The notes beneath the pieces are model-generated. The model was not told the DNA's origin, searched no databases, and saw only the letters and a list, made by a program, of their open reading frames with translations. Source: JAVVSK01 sp036654235 (GTDB taxonomy: Bacteria > Bacillota > Clostridia > Christensenellales > CAG-138). Taken from it: a DNA stretch of 50,766 nt. Positions 7,195-15,472 of this stretch are shown one piece after another. Made by a program: the position numbers and the translations under genes. The DNA is taken from contig JAVVSK010000012.1 in assembly GCA_036654235.1 (NCBI GenBank), positions 1 through 50,766 on the forward strand, written 5' to 3'. Each line of letters opens with the position of its first letter. Position 1 is the stretch's first letter.

Positions 7195-8247
7195 ATGCTA
7201 AAAGTAGATATAGTAAAACACTATAAAGGCTTTACGTTGAAGGCGAATATAGAGGCGGGAAATGAAACCGTCGGTCTTTTAGGTGCGTCCGGCTCAGGAA
7301 AGAGCATGACACTTAGATGTATCGCCGGGCTTTTGCACCCCGATTCGGGCGTAATAGAAATTGACGGGACGACGCTTTTTAACCATAAAAAGAAAATAAA
7401 TTTAGATATAAGAAAACGTAGGGTAGGTCTTCTTTTTCAGCATTATGCTCTGTTTCCGAATATGACGGTGCGCGAAAATATACTTGCGGGATTGAGCAAT
7501 GAAAAAAACGGAACCATTCGCGAAGAAAAACTTAAAAATCTAATTAAAAGATTTCATCTTACGGGGCTGGAAGGTAGTTTTCCGAATCAGCTTTCCGGGG
7601 GAGAATCTCAGCGCGTAGCTCTGGCGCGAATAATCGGGAATGAACCGAAAACATTATTGCTGGACGAACCTTTTTCCGCTCTCGACAGCTATACTAAGTG
7701 GAAATTAGAAATTGAACTATCCGATATATTATCAGAATTTTCCGGAACGGTTCTCTACGTTTCACACGATAGGGATGAGGTTTTTCGCCTTTGCGAAAGT
7801 GTTGTTACCGTAACCTCCGGGAATACGGAACGAAAAAAAGACATTTGCGAGTTTTTTAAAAATCCGGATACATATGCTTCGGCCCTTCTTTCGGGCTGTA
7901 AAAATTTTTCAAGGATAAAAAAAATAGATTTACACAGCGTTTTTGCTTATGATTGGAACACCGTACTTAGCGTCGATAGCGAAGTTATTGATGGGGTTGA
8001 ATACGTTGGGGCGAGGGCGCATTATCTAAAGATTGCCGAGGAGGATGGTGAAAATACGGTAAAAGCAACGGTCGTACGGATTACCGATAATTTATTTTCG
8101 CGCGTTATAATGTGCGAAGCCGATGGAGAGACTGACGAACGATTTTTACGCGTTGAAACCGCGCTTTCGGAAAAAACGCCGGAACTCAACTCATTCGTAA
8201 ATATTAAAATAGAAAAGGCAGTGATAATGCTTTTGGAGGGAAAATGA
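7195..8247 (+). CDS. modC: Molybdate ABC transporter ATPase ModC
   Basis: This 350-residue protein has an N-terminal nucleotide-binding domain with Walker A GASGSGKS (about residue 30), Q-loop FQHYALFP, signature LSGGE, Walker B LLLDEP and switch SHDRDE. The C-terminal part (about 255-350) matches the position of the Mop/TOBE regulatory domain of ModC, though the oxyanion-binding residues are not obvious. It powers ModB-mediated uptake. Its last four bases overlap the ATG of the next gene (ATGA), so translation of the MogA-like protein is probably coupled to it. Confidence 0.92.
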   Translation: MLKVDIVKHYKGFTLKANIEAGNETVGLLGASGSGKSMTLRCIAGLLHPDSGVIEIDGTTLFNHKKKINLDIRKRRVGLLFQHYALFPNMTVRENILAGLSNEKNGTIREEKLKNLIKRFHLTGLEGSFPNQLSGGESQRVALARIIGNEPKTLLLDEPFSALDSYTKWKLEIELSDILSEFSGTVLYVSHDRDEVFRLCESVVTVTSGNTERKKDICEFFKNPDTYASALLSGCKNFSRIKKIDLHSVFAYDWNTVLSVDSEVIDGVEYVGARAHYLKIAEEDGENTVKATVVRITDNLFSRVIMCEADGETDERFLRVETALSEKTPELNSFVNIKIEKAVIMLLEGK

Positions 8248-8723
8248 AATACTCGACTTGTGTTATAACGGTGAGCGATAGATGCTATAGGGGTGAGGCA
8301 GAGGATACGGCGGGTCCTGCGGTTTCTAAGCTTCTCGCCGAAAACGGTTTTGATGTTTTCGAAACGCGTATTCTGCCGGATGAAAACGCCTTAATAAGTT
8401 CATGCCTTATAGAATGCGCGAATGCGCGCGCTTCGCTTATTGTTACCGTTGGTGGAACGGGGCTCTCAAAGCGCGATGTAACGCCAGAGGCGACAGCGGC
8501 GGTTTGCGAAAAGTTCGTACCGGGAATACCCGAAGCTATGCGTGCCTTGTCGTTAGAGCTAACCGATCGTGCGATGTTGTCCCGCTCAATTTGCGGTGTA
8601 AGGGGCAATTCAATTATTCTAAATCTTCCCGGAAGCCTAAAGGCGGCGACGGAGAACCTGTCGTTCGTAATTAAAACGCTGAGCCATGCGATACTTATGT
8701 TAAACGGCGGCGCTCACAATTGA
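8244..8723 (+). CDS. mogA: MogA/MoaB-family molybdopterin adenylyltransferase
   Basis: A 159-residue MoCF domain protein. It shows SDRCYRGEAEDTAGP at the N-terminus, TVGGTGLSKRDVTPEAT (the GGTG and DxTPE motifs that bind molybdopterin), and NLPGSLKAATENL near the end. The family adenylates molybdopterin before metal insertion by MoeA. MogA and MoaB cannot be separated by eye. It is the last gene of the molybdenum cluster. No moaA, moaC, moaE or moeB gene is in the window, so MPT synthesis must be encoded elsewhere. Confidence 0.9.
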   Translation: MKYSTCVITVSDRCYRGEAEDTAGPAVSKLLAENGFDVFETRILPDENALISSCLIECANARASLIVTVGGTGLSKRDVTPEATAAVCEKFVPGIPEAMRALSLELTDRAMLSRSICGVRGNSIILNLPGSLKAATENLSFVIKTLSHAILMLNGGAHN

Positions 8724-8777
8724 TATATTTTTTTCGATAATAATACCTTAAAGCACCGTACTTCTTAAAGAAAATAA

Positions 8778-9437
8778 GTGCTTGTCGGAGCATATATTGG
8801 CGGCTATGATAGCAAATATAAAGCTTATTTATATAATATTGTACGGATGTATTTATGTTTATGGAATCGAAAATACATACTGCCTATTATAAAATTGGCT
8901 CTTTCTTCTTTGATATTTTTCTCATTTATAAGCTCTTTGGTATTATCCCTGCTATTAGTTTATTGCTTTTATTATTCTGCAACAGCGACCATAATAGGCT
9001 ATAAAAAAACACATGAGTTGTAGCGATAATTTGGCTTCTGATATCCGGCGCATCTATGATTTGGAGCAGAGATAAAAATTTATATATTTTTCCGGTATTA
9101 TTTGGGAACATAATTCGTGCTATAGTTAGGATCATTATATTTTAAAAAAATAAGTATAATTTCTAAAGACGATTCCGGAAAGAAAAATACTTACGCTGAA
9201 CTGGATATGAATAGCTTATTTTATTGTAAAAATTATATCAAAGATAGTTGGGATTTTTTATTTGGCTTTTGAAAAACTTTACTGTCTCGTATTTCTGCTT
9301 AGCAATCCCGCAACGGCGCGTATGATCGTTATTTCCCTCATATATATAAATAAACATTATAATGCTTTAAAATTTAAAAAAATAAATGATAATCGAAAAT
9401 TTATTGGAGTAATTCGAAGCGCGCCTGTCGTATGAGC
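8778..9437 (+). pseudogene. Possible decayed membrane-protein gene
   Basis: No intact gene lies between 8724 and 9576, but four open stretches follow one another on the plus strand. They are 8778-9023 (hydrophobic, SSLIFFSFISSLVLSLLL), 9017-9145 (VVAIIWLLISGASMIWSRD), 9150-9272 (ISKDDSGKKNTYAELDMN) and 9274-9437 (NPATARMIVISLIYINKHYN). The frame changes fall at or near A-runs (9003-9009, 9144-9150, 9272-9276), as expected for indel decay. AT-rich DNA can produce hydrophobic frames by chance, so this is tentative. Confidence 0.3.
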
Positions 9438-9513
9438 CACGTGCTTAACTTTTTAACCTTTTTAATTTGATTTTTCAGGGAAAAACAATTGCACGTAGTG
9501 AAGTATTTATCAT

Positions 9514-9542
9514 TTGACTTTTGTATTAAGATAGAATATAAT
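9514..9542 (+). promoter_or_regulatory. SigA promoter of the FAH-family gene
   Basis: TTGACT (9514-9519), a 17-base spacer and perfect TATAAT (9537-9542) lie 34 bases before ATG 9577. This is among the best SigA matches in the window. Confidence 0.8.
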
Positions 9543-9576
9543 TTCCAATAATTACTTGCTTTTTTGGAGGCATCAG

Positions 9577-10347
9577 ATGAAAATTGTAAGGGCAAATAAA
9601 AACGGTAAGATGTTCTTTGGTATGTTAGATCATGAAAAAATATACAGCATTTCGGGAGAACCATATTCATTCATAGAATATGATGGAAAATGTTTTGACT
9701 TAAAAGATGTTTCGTTACTTGCACCTGTAATTCCGACTAAAATAGTTGCGGTCGGGAAAAATTATCATGAACATGCGCTGGAAATGAAAGAGATTGAGCC
9801 GACGGAGCCGCTTTTATTTTTAAAGCCCAGTACTTGCGTTGTTGGAAATTTAGCTAAGGTTTATTATCCTAAAATTTCAAGAAGGCTGGACTATGAAGGT
9901 GAACTTGGCGTAGTAATTGGTAAAAAATGTCACTTTGTAAGCGAGCGCGAAGCGAAAAACGTTATATTCGGCTATACATGTTTAAACGACGTTACCGCGC
10001 GAGATATTCAAAAATCAGATCCACAGTGGACACGCGGAAAGAGCTTCGATACTTTTTGTCCAATAGGACCTTGGATTGAGACTGAGCTGGATCCGTTTGA
10101 CCTTGAGATAACTACGCGGTTGAATGGGGTTATTCGTCAATCGTCGCGGACGAGTTTTATGACTCACAATATCTGTAAGCTCATAAGCTATATAACGCGG
10201 GTTATGACGCTACTGCCGGGCGATATAATAGCGACGGGAACTCCGGCGGGAATAGGAACTATGAACATTGGGGATTCGGTGGAAGTCGAAATAGAAGGTA
10301 TCGGCATACTTAAAAATACGATTGCCGGCGAAGATGAAATTTTATAA
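9577..10347 (+). CDS. Fumarylacetoacetate hydrolase family protein
   Basis: A 256-residue FAH-fold enzyme. IVAVGKNYHEHA begins the catalytic domain, DYEGELGVVIGK carries the acidic metal ligands, and CLNDVTARD the third. TRGKSFDTFCPIGPW and ATGTPAGIG are also typical. The family includes acylpyruvases, oxaloacetate decarboxylases and HpaG-type isomerases/decarboxylases; the exact substrate cannot be inferred. TTTTTTGGAGG lies 7 bases before ATG 9577, which decides the start over a TTG at 9556. It has its own strong promoter and is monocistronic, flanked on both sides by non-coding or decayed DNA. Confidence 0.9.
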   Translation: MKIVRANKNGKMFFGMLDHEKIYSISGEPYSFIEYDGKCFDLKDVSLLAPVIPTKIVAVGKNYHEHALEMKEIEPTEPLLFLKPSTCVVGNLAKVYYPKISRRLDYEGELGVVIGKKCHFVSEREAKNVIFGYTCLNDVTARDIQKSDPQWTRGKSFDTFCPIGPWIETELDPFDLEITTRLNGVIRQSSRTSFMTHNICKLISYITRVMTLLPGDIIATGTPAGIGTMNIGDSVEVEIEGIGILKNTIAGEDEIL

Positions 10348-10524
10348 CGTAAAAAATAAAAAAGCGCGAATCGACAAGTTTATCTGTGATAAGCATGTTT
10401 ACAAAAATAAGTAGCAGTGAGGCATACATCCCAAATAATTTTCTTTCCCCCCCGGGGGACTTTTTCTGCTGTCAATCACTACATTCACCTTGTAAATTGT
10501 AAGCAACTATCAAACACAAAACCG

Positions 10525-10570
10525 AAAGGTCATTGAAACTATCTTGATAGATGATTTCAATGACCTTTTT
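10525..10570 (+). terminator. Long nested hairpin terminator
   Basis: AAAGGTCATTGAAA (10525-10538) pairs perfectly with 10555-10568, enclosing a second small hairpin (CTATC TT GATAG, 10539-10550). It is followed by TTTTT. It lies 180 bases after the FAH gene, preceded by an unusual run of seven C and five G (10447-10458). It may have ended an ancestral gene now lost. Confidence 0.65.
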
Positions 10571-11289
10571 GCCGCTCTATTGCCGGATATTGCACTTTAA
10601 AGTGTTAAAAATTTGGGCTCTGTTCCGAGTCTGGATGTGCAGCTAATTTTCGCTTAACACTATAGTAGCGAAAGGTGTGTGTGAAAAGATGCAGCAAACG
10701 ATTGAATTACTTTATCCGGCATGGAAAAAATTGAAAATAATTTGACTGAATATTTTTACTTTATATCTTCAAAACAGGGTTAGAACAGTTCCTGCAAAAT
10801 GTTGATTCTGATTATAATCAGCTTCATTAAGCAATGCCTATTGGGTTATCATTATAAAAGCAAACTCATTCACCGCATTTGTGATAAAAGCATCATTATG
10901 AAATATATTGTTTGTTTATTCTTAATAATAAGTCAAGTACAGCAGCATAAAAGTAATCAACGCATTGCCGGCGGTTTTCTCTTGCTGTATTCCGTGCTTG
11001 GTGGTGTCGCTGTGCAAGACATAACGTACTCTGTTTTGGTATCGGAATAACACTTGATATATGAAAATTACACCAATCGGGTTTCAACTTTCTTGGCAAG
11101 GTTTAGAGCAGGGAAAAAGGAGTAAAATACGATAAACATATCCTACGGCAAATCTTAATGATAAAAACATTTTTATTTGACAGAACTTTATGTTTCAAGC
11201 TTTTTGAGCACCTTGCAATACACAATGAAAACAATTATAATATTGGAAACCAAAGATAGCTTCAATAAAAAGAAAAGGAACAAGAAACT
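10571..11289 (+). other. Intergenic stretch with degenerate gene fragments
   Basis: No convincing gene is present. Short frames hint at decay. One starts at 10689 (MQQTIELLYPAWKKLK), one at 10721 (MEKIENNLTEYFYFIS) in another phase, and an 84-codon frame at 10799-11050 continues the phase of the second after a stop. No ribosome-binding sites precede them. I see no IS ends, tRNA or CRISPR here. Confidence 0.3.
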
Positions 11290-11952
11290 ATGAAAAAAAT
11301 ATTGGCACTTGTACTGTCTCTTGCGCTCATAACTGTATTTTTTGCAGGCTGTAAGCCCTCTGAGGATCCGAAAAGCTCGAAGACACCAACGCAATCGGTT
11401 CAACCGGTAACGCCGACCCCAATTTCAACGCCTAAACCTCCTTTCTGTAAAGATAACGTTCTTGCATCGGAAACGGCTTTCGGAAGCGTTGTTCGCGCGA
11501 TGAAAGAACTTTCCGTACCATATGATCCTAAGGACGCGATGTTAGTTTGGAAAACAATATTCTTTGCCGCAAGTTATATGCAGACTTCAAAGACGATGAT
11601 CTCTGCCTTCCCGGGAGATAATATTACGATTTCAGAGTCGGAAATTCTTTTCCTCTATTCGCTTTGCTTTAAGAACGCGACCGATATACCCGAAATGCCT
11701 ACGGGATTCACTGATATAGTTTTTAATAAAACCGATAAAACTTATACTATGGCGTTTTTGTCACCTATGAAAAATAAGGTTGAAATAGGCGAAATAAAAG
11801 AAAACGCGGACAGCTGCTTCTTTAATTTAAAACTCTTGTCGGATGATAAGGCGATTCTTTCAAACTATATAGTTACTCTCGTATTAAATACGAATCCAAA
11901 AACCATAGAATGGTGTCCTCTGGTAGTAGCGGGTGTAGAGGCGGCCAAATAA
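11290..11952 (+). CDS. Putative lipoprotein of unknown function
   Basis: The 220-residue product starts MKKILALVLSLALITVFFAGC, a lipoprotein signal with Cys at residue 21. A Thr/Pro/Ser linker follows (about 22-50, TPTPISTPKPP), then a globular region of about 170 residues with no motif I recognise. AAAGGAA lies about 10 bases upstream of the ATG. A terminator follows immediately, so the gene is monocistronic. It should be anchored to the outer face of the membrane. The Thr/Pro stalk resembles that of the LRR protein encoded at 30251-31864. Confidence 0.8.
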   Translation: MKKILALVLSLALITVFFAGCKPSEDPKSSKTPTQSVQPVTPTPISTPKPPFCKDNVLASETAFGSVVRAMKELSVPYDPKDAMLVWKTIFFAASYMQTSKTMISAFPGDNITISESEILFLYSLCFKNATDIPEMPTGFTDIVFNKTDKTYTMAFLSPMKNKVEIGEIKENADSCFFNLKLLSDDKAILSNYIVTLVLNTNPKTIEWCPLVVAGVEAAK

Positions 11953-11968
11953 TAAAAAGCTAAAATAT

Positions 11969-12008
11969 GCGCCGCTCATTATTAATAATTTTTGAGCGGC
12001 GCTTTTTT
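11969..12008 (+). terminator. Terminator after the lipoprotein gene
   Basis: GCGCCGCTCA (11969-11978) pairs perfectly with 11993-12002 and is followed by TTTTTT. Confidence 0.88.
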
Positions 12009-12093
12009 CTTTATATAGCGGAAGCATCATTCGCCTCTAAAATAAAAATAAATAATGAGTATTTAACATATGCTATGCTAATAGGAATTTTTC

Positions 12094-12102
12094 TGCTATA
12101 AT
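12094..12102 (+). promoter_or_regulatory. Extended -10 promoter for the flippase gene
   Basis: TGC followed by TATAAT forms an extended -10 (12094-12102) 50 bases before ATG 12153. No good -35 is visible, as is common for extended -10 promoters. Confidence 0.45.
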
Positions 12103-12152
12103 GGTTTGCATTAGACTTTGGTCAATAATTTAGGAGTTTTTGTCGCTCTGAT

Positions 12153-13748
12153 ATGGAAAAAAAAATGAAATCCTTTGTCAAGGGCGCGGCTGTACTTGGA
12201 ATTGCCGGGCTTATTGTCAAGTTAATAGGAGCTGTATACCGAATTCCGCTTGCAAATATCGTAGGCGTAAACGGTATGGCTTATTATGAGGTTGCGTATC
12301 CTTATTATTCATGGCTTCTCGTTGTTTCGTCCGCCGGGTTACCGACGGCTATTTCTAAGCTGGTTTCCGAACGCGTTTCAATCGGAGACTATAGGGGGGC
12401 GCACGCGGTTTTTAGAACTGCGTTTAAACTTCTGGTCATAATCGGAATTTTAACTTCCCTTTTGTTCTTTTTTCTTTCGGATCCTATAGCGGATATGTCG
12501 GGGCTTCCCGCCGCAAACTTATCTTTTAAAGCTCTAGCGCCCGCGCTTTTTATAGCCTCTATAATGTGCGCTTATCGCGGGTATCTTCAGGGCTTACAGC
12601 ATATGACGGGGACTGCTGTTTCACAGGTTGTTGAGCAACTTGGGAAATTACTTGTTGGCTTTACGTTAGCCGCTAAGCTTCTACCTATGGGTCCGGAATA
12701 TGCAGCAATGGGCGCGCTTATAGGTGTAAGCGTAAGTGAGCTTATGGCGCTTATCGCTATATTTTTTATCTACCGAAAAAAGAAAAAAGAAATATTAATA
12801 ACTATGAACGAATCTCCCCACGTTCGTAGCAGAGGACCTTCGGTTATAAAGCAACTCCTCATGCTTGCTATACCTATAACTATAGGCGCATCAATAATGC
12901 CGCTTACTGCTATTGCTGATAGCGCGATGATTCTAAACGTTATGACGGACTCAGGCTTTTCTCTTGAAAACGCGATGGGCGCTTATTCGATATTAAGAAG
13001 TAATGTAACCGTATTTATAAATATGCCCGCCGTTTTGACGATGGCTCTGGCTATGAGCCTAGTTCCCGCAGTATCCTCTAAGATAGCCGGTAGGGATATA
13101 AAAGGGGCGGTTCAGGCATCGAAAACCGGAATGAAACTTGCTCTTATAGTAGGCGCACCCTGCGCTATCGGACTGTTCCTTTTTGGAAAACAAATAATAG
13201 GAATGCTCTTTACTTCTTTGGACGAGGGACACCTTCTTCTTGCGCAGGATCTAATGCGAACCGCATCTATCGGTGTTCTTTTCCTATCGCTTGTTCAGAC
13301 TCTTACGGGTATAATCCAGGGGTTGGGTCGACCTTTTGTCCCGGTTATCAACCTTGTTTTTGGGGGAATACTAAAAGTTGTAACGATGCTGATCCTTATG
13401 CCAATACCGTCGATAAATATTCAGGGTGCGGCAGTTTCGACTGTCGTTTGCTATGCCGCGGCAGGAATACTGGACACTATATATGTAATTCGAAAGACGC
13501 GCATGCGAATAGATGTTTGGGATGTATTTTTAAAGCCGATAGTTGCATCTCTTATAATGGGCGGTTTTGCCTATATTACTTTTTTAGCGATAGGAGGAAC
13601 GCATCCTGTTGTTGGGACAATCGCCGCTATAGGCGTTTCGGTCATAGTTTACGGAGCGCTCCTTGTGCTATTTAAAATGTTAAGCAAAGAGGATCTTGAA
13701 TTTATGCCGGGTGGTAGAAAAATCCGAAAACTTATATATAAGTCCTGA
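12153..13748 (+). CDS. SpoVB/MurJ-type polysaccharide or lipid II flippase
   Basis: This is a 531-residue polytopic membrane protein of the MOP exporter superfamily, with about 14 hydrophobic segments. The N-terminus FVKGAAVLGIAGLIVKLIGAVYRIPLANIVG and IPITIGASIMPL with ADSAMI in the middle match the SpoVB/YkvU/MurJ-like clostridial family. The family moves undecaprenyl-linked wall precursors across the membrane; SpoVB members act in spore cortex formation. AGGAG lies 16 bases from ATG 12153, a long spacing, so the start is somewhat uncertain. The gene stands alone between two terminators. A housekeeping MurJ role cannot be excluded. Confidence 0.85.
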   Translation: MEKKMKSFVKGAAVLGIAGLIVKLIGAVYRIPLANIVGVNGMAYYEVAYPYYSWLLVVSSAGLPTAISKLVSERVSIGDYRGAHAVFRTAFKLLVIIGILTSLLFFFLSDPIADMSGLPAANLSFKALAPALFIASIMCAYRGYLQGLQHMTGTAVSQVVEQLGKLLVGFTLAAKLLPMGPEYAAMGALIGVSVSELMALIAIFFIYRKKKKEILITMNESPHVRSRGPSVIKQLLMLAIPITIGASIMPLTAIADSAMILNVMTDSGFSLENAMGAYSILRSNVTVFINMPAVLTMALAMSLVPAVSSKIAGRDIKGAVQASKTGMKLALIVGAPCAIGLFLFGKQIIGMLFTSLDEGHLLLAQDLMRTASIGVLFLSLVQTLTGIIQGLGRPFVPVINLVFGGILKVVTMLILMPIPSINIQGAAVSTVVCYAAAGILDTIYVIRKTRMRIDVWDVFLKPIVASLIMGGFAYITFLAIGGTHPVVGTIAAIGVSVIVYGALLVLFKMLSKEDLEFMPGGRKIRKLIYKS

Positions 13749-13759
13749 TCATAATTATA

Positions 13760-13807
13760 AAAAAGGCGGCTTTCAGTGAAAACAATATCACCGATAGCCG
13801 CCTTTTT
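13760..13807. terminator. Bidirectional terminator
   Basis: AAAAAGGCGGCT (13760-13771) pairs perfectly with 13796-13807, giving T-runs on both strands. It separates the flippase gene from the convergent desulfoferrodoxin gene. Confidence 0.88.
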
Positions 13808-13827
13808 AGATAGCTTTATAAAGCTTC

Positions 13828-14208
13828 TTACAACTCTTTAACCCAAAGCCCATGTATATTGCAATAGGCAAAAACGGCGATTGGCTTTTCATCGCAAAGG
13901 GCAAATGAAAGCTCCGGCTTACCACCGACGCAAAGACATTTCCGTTGACCGCCCTTATCCGTCTGTAAATATACCCATTCAATATGATGTTTTTCCTCCA
14001 TCGGATGAGGAACTTCGCCTATCTCAACCAGAACTTTGCTGTCGTTCAGAGTAACCTTAGGTACATGTTTTTCAACGCTCGCTTCCACCGAGTTCGCGAC
14101 GAGTTCTTTCATCTTTTCGCCGCAGCATACTAGCGGTACTCCCGAATCTTTTATAAGACCGATAATATTTCCGCAGTGCGCACAGATATAAAAACGATTT
14201 TCACACAT
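13828..14208 (-). CDS. dfx: Desulfoferrodoxin (superoxide reductase)
   Basis: A 126-residue 2Fe superoxide reductase that reduces superoxide to peroxide in anaerobes using rubredoxin-type electrons. The N-terminal desulforedoxin site is complete (C9, C12, C28, C29). The catalytic iron site is also complete: H48 (EKHVP), H68 (VPHPM), H74, C116 and H119 (YCNIHGLW). The usual lysine of the active-site loop is K47 in EKHVP. GGAGG precedes the ATG on the minus strand. It is monocistronic with its own consensus promoter, fitting independent oxidative-stress control. Confidence 0.95.
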   Translation of the reverse strand: MCENRFYICAHCGNIIGLIKDSGVPLVCCGEKMKELVANSVEASVEKHVPKVTLNDSKVLVEIGEVPHPMEEKHHIEWVYLQTDKGGQRKCLCVGGKPELSFALCDEKPIAVFAYCNIHGLWVKEL

Positions 14209-14242
14209 TCTATAGATAACCTCCGCATTATATTTTAGCTAT

Positions 14243-14270
14243 ATAGTACCACATTGACTATAGTTGTCAA
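14243..14270 (-). promoter_or_regulatory. Promoter of the desulfoferrodoxin gene with inverted repeat
   Basis: On the minus strand TTGACA (14270-14265), a 16-base spacer and TACTAT (14248-14243). An inverted repeat TTGAC-N7-GTCAA overlaps the -35 and could be an operator for a stress regulator. It does not match the PerR box. Confidence 0.6.
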
Positions 14271-14423
14271 GTAAAATCAATAATATAATATTCTATAGTT
14301 CTATTTCAATAAAAATTTGCTTGTCTATAATACAAAAAGGCTTTTTGTCACAAAATAATCTTGATTGTCAATGTTAGTTTTCATTTTAGACACTGATAGT
14401 TGCCGCTAGACAAACTTGCTTTA

Positions 14424-14452
14424 TTGCAATTTTCGAGCGCTTCGTGTAATAT
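14424..14452 (+). promoter_or_regulatory. Promoter of the CwlD-like amidase gene
   Basis: TTGCAA (14424-14429), a 17-base spacer and TAATAT (14447-14452), 58 bases before ATG 14511. Confidence 0.5.
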
Positions 14453-14510
14453 AACTATGGGAATAGGATTTTTATACGCGGCTCTATAGAGTTGAGAAAA
14501 AGGTGCATGA

Positions 14511-15335
14511 ATGTTAAATAATACTTATTCAAATAATAATGAAAATAATGACTCGAAAAAAAGCGTATTGGGTTTTTTTGAAAAATATGCGCTCCCGCTG
14601 ATCATTCTTTTTGGAATGGTCGTTGCAATAATGGGTCTTATCGTAAATATAGGTTCATCATTGAGAATTTCAGCTTCGTTAGACCCAAAAGCAACTAATT
14701 TACCTATTCCCTCAGCAACGGCTCCGACTTCTATCGAGCCTTTCGAAACTCCCGTAACTTCGGAGATTCCTAAAGTGTCAAAAATAATAATAGATGCGGG
14801 GCATGGCGGTTTTGACCCAGGAACAAAGGGAAATGAAAGCGGTATTTACGAAAGAGAGATCAACCTTAGCATAGCTACATATCTAAAGGAACTTTTAGAA
14901 CAACATAACTATGATGTCGTAATGACGAGGGAGAATGAAAACGCCCTCGATAATACGAAAGAGGGCGATATGAAAAAACGCGAGACGATAATAAGAGAGT
15001 CAGACGCGAATTTATTCGTCAGCATACACCAAAATTGGTTTGAAAGGCGCGATGCACATGGGCCTCAGGTGTTTTATCGTCCGGAGAGCGCTGAGGGGAA
15101 GATTTTCGCCGATATTGTTCAAAAATCTATGAATATGGCACTTGAAATAGATACTCCGCGAGAAATAAGTGCTGCTGAGCATAGGTTAACTAAAATTCTA
15201 CCCGGTTCAATACTTATAGAATGCGGTTTCCTTTCAAATAAGAGAGACGAGATGCTATTAAGTACCGCCGAATATCAAAAAAAAGTAGCGCAAAGTATTT
15301 TTGATGCTATAGAGGTTTATAGAAAAGGCAAATAA
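14511..15335 (+). CDS. N-acetylmuramoyl-L-alanine amidase, CwlD-like, membrane-anchored
   Basis: The 274-residue protein has a cytoplasmic N-terminus, one transmembrane helix (about 28-50, ALPLIILFGMVVAIMGLIV), a Pro/Thr/Ser linker to about residue 90, then an Amidase_3 domain. Zinc ligands are visible in IDAGHGGFDPG (His), the Glu of YEREINLS and SIHQNWF (His). The catalytic Glu is in LIECGFLSN. It cleaves the lactyl-L-Ala bond of peptidoglycan outside the membrane. CwlD makes muramic-delta-lactam in spore cortex; a similar role is plausible but unproven. A second homologue is encoded at 40281. AAGGTG precedes ATG 14511, and a terminator follows. Confidence 0.9.
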   Translation: MLNNTYSNNNENNDSKKSVLGFFEKYALPLIILFGMVVAIMGLIVNIGSSLRISASLDPKATNLPIPSATAPTSIEPFETPVTSEIPKVSKIIIDAGHGGFDPGTKGNESGIYEREINLSIATYLKELLEQHNYDVVMTRENENALDNTKEGDMKKRETIIRESDANLFVSIHQNWFERRDAHGPQVFYRPESAEGKIFADIVQKSMNMALEIDTPREISAAEHRLTKILPGSILIECGFLSNKRDEMLLSTAEYQKKVAQSIFDAIEVYRKGK

Positions 15336-15388
15336 TATTTAACCTGAATCAATGCGGCGCATAAGTTATCGACAAAAATATAATTCAT

Positions 15389-15424
15389 AAAAAAGTGAAG
15401 AGATTTCTGTCTCTTCACTTTTTT
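15389..15424. terminator. Bidirectional terminator
   Basis: AAAAAAGTGAAGAGA (15389-15403) pairs perfectly with 15410-15424 across a 6-base loop. It ends both the amidase gene and the convergent serS. Confidence 0.9.
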
Positions 15425-15472
15425 AGTATTTCAAGCTATTTTTCTAAAGATAAGGCTTTCGCCGGAAATTGC

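Noticed and set aside
10896..11099. Minus-strand frame of 67 codons in the degenerate region
   Set aside because: No ribosome-binding site, no recognisable motif, and it overlaps plus-strand frames of equal quality.
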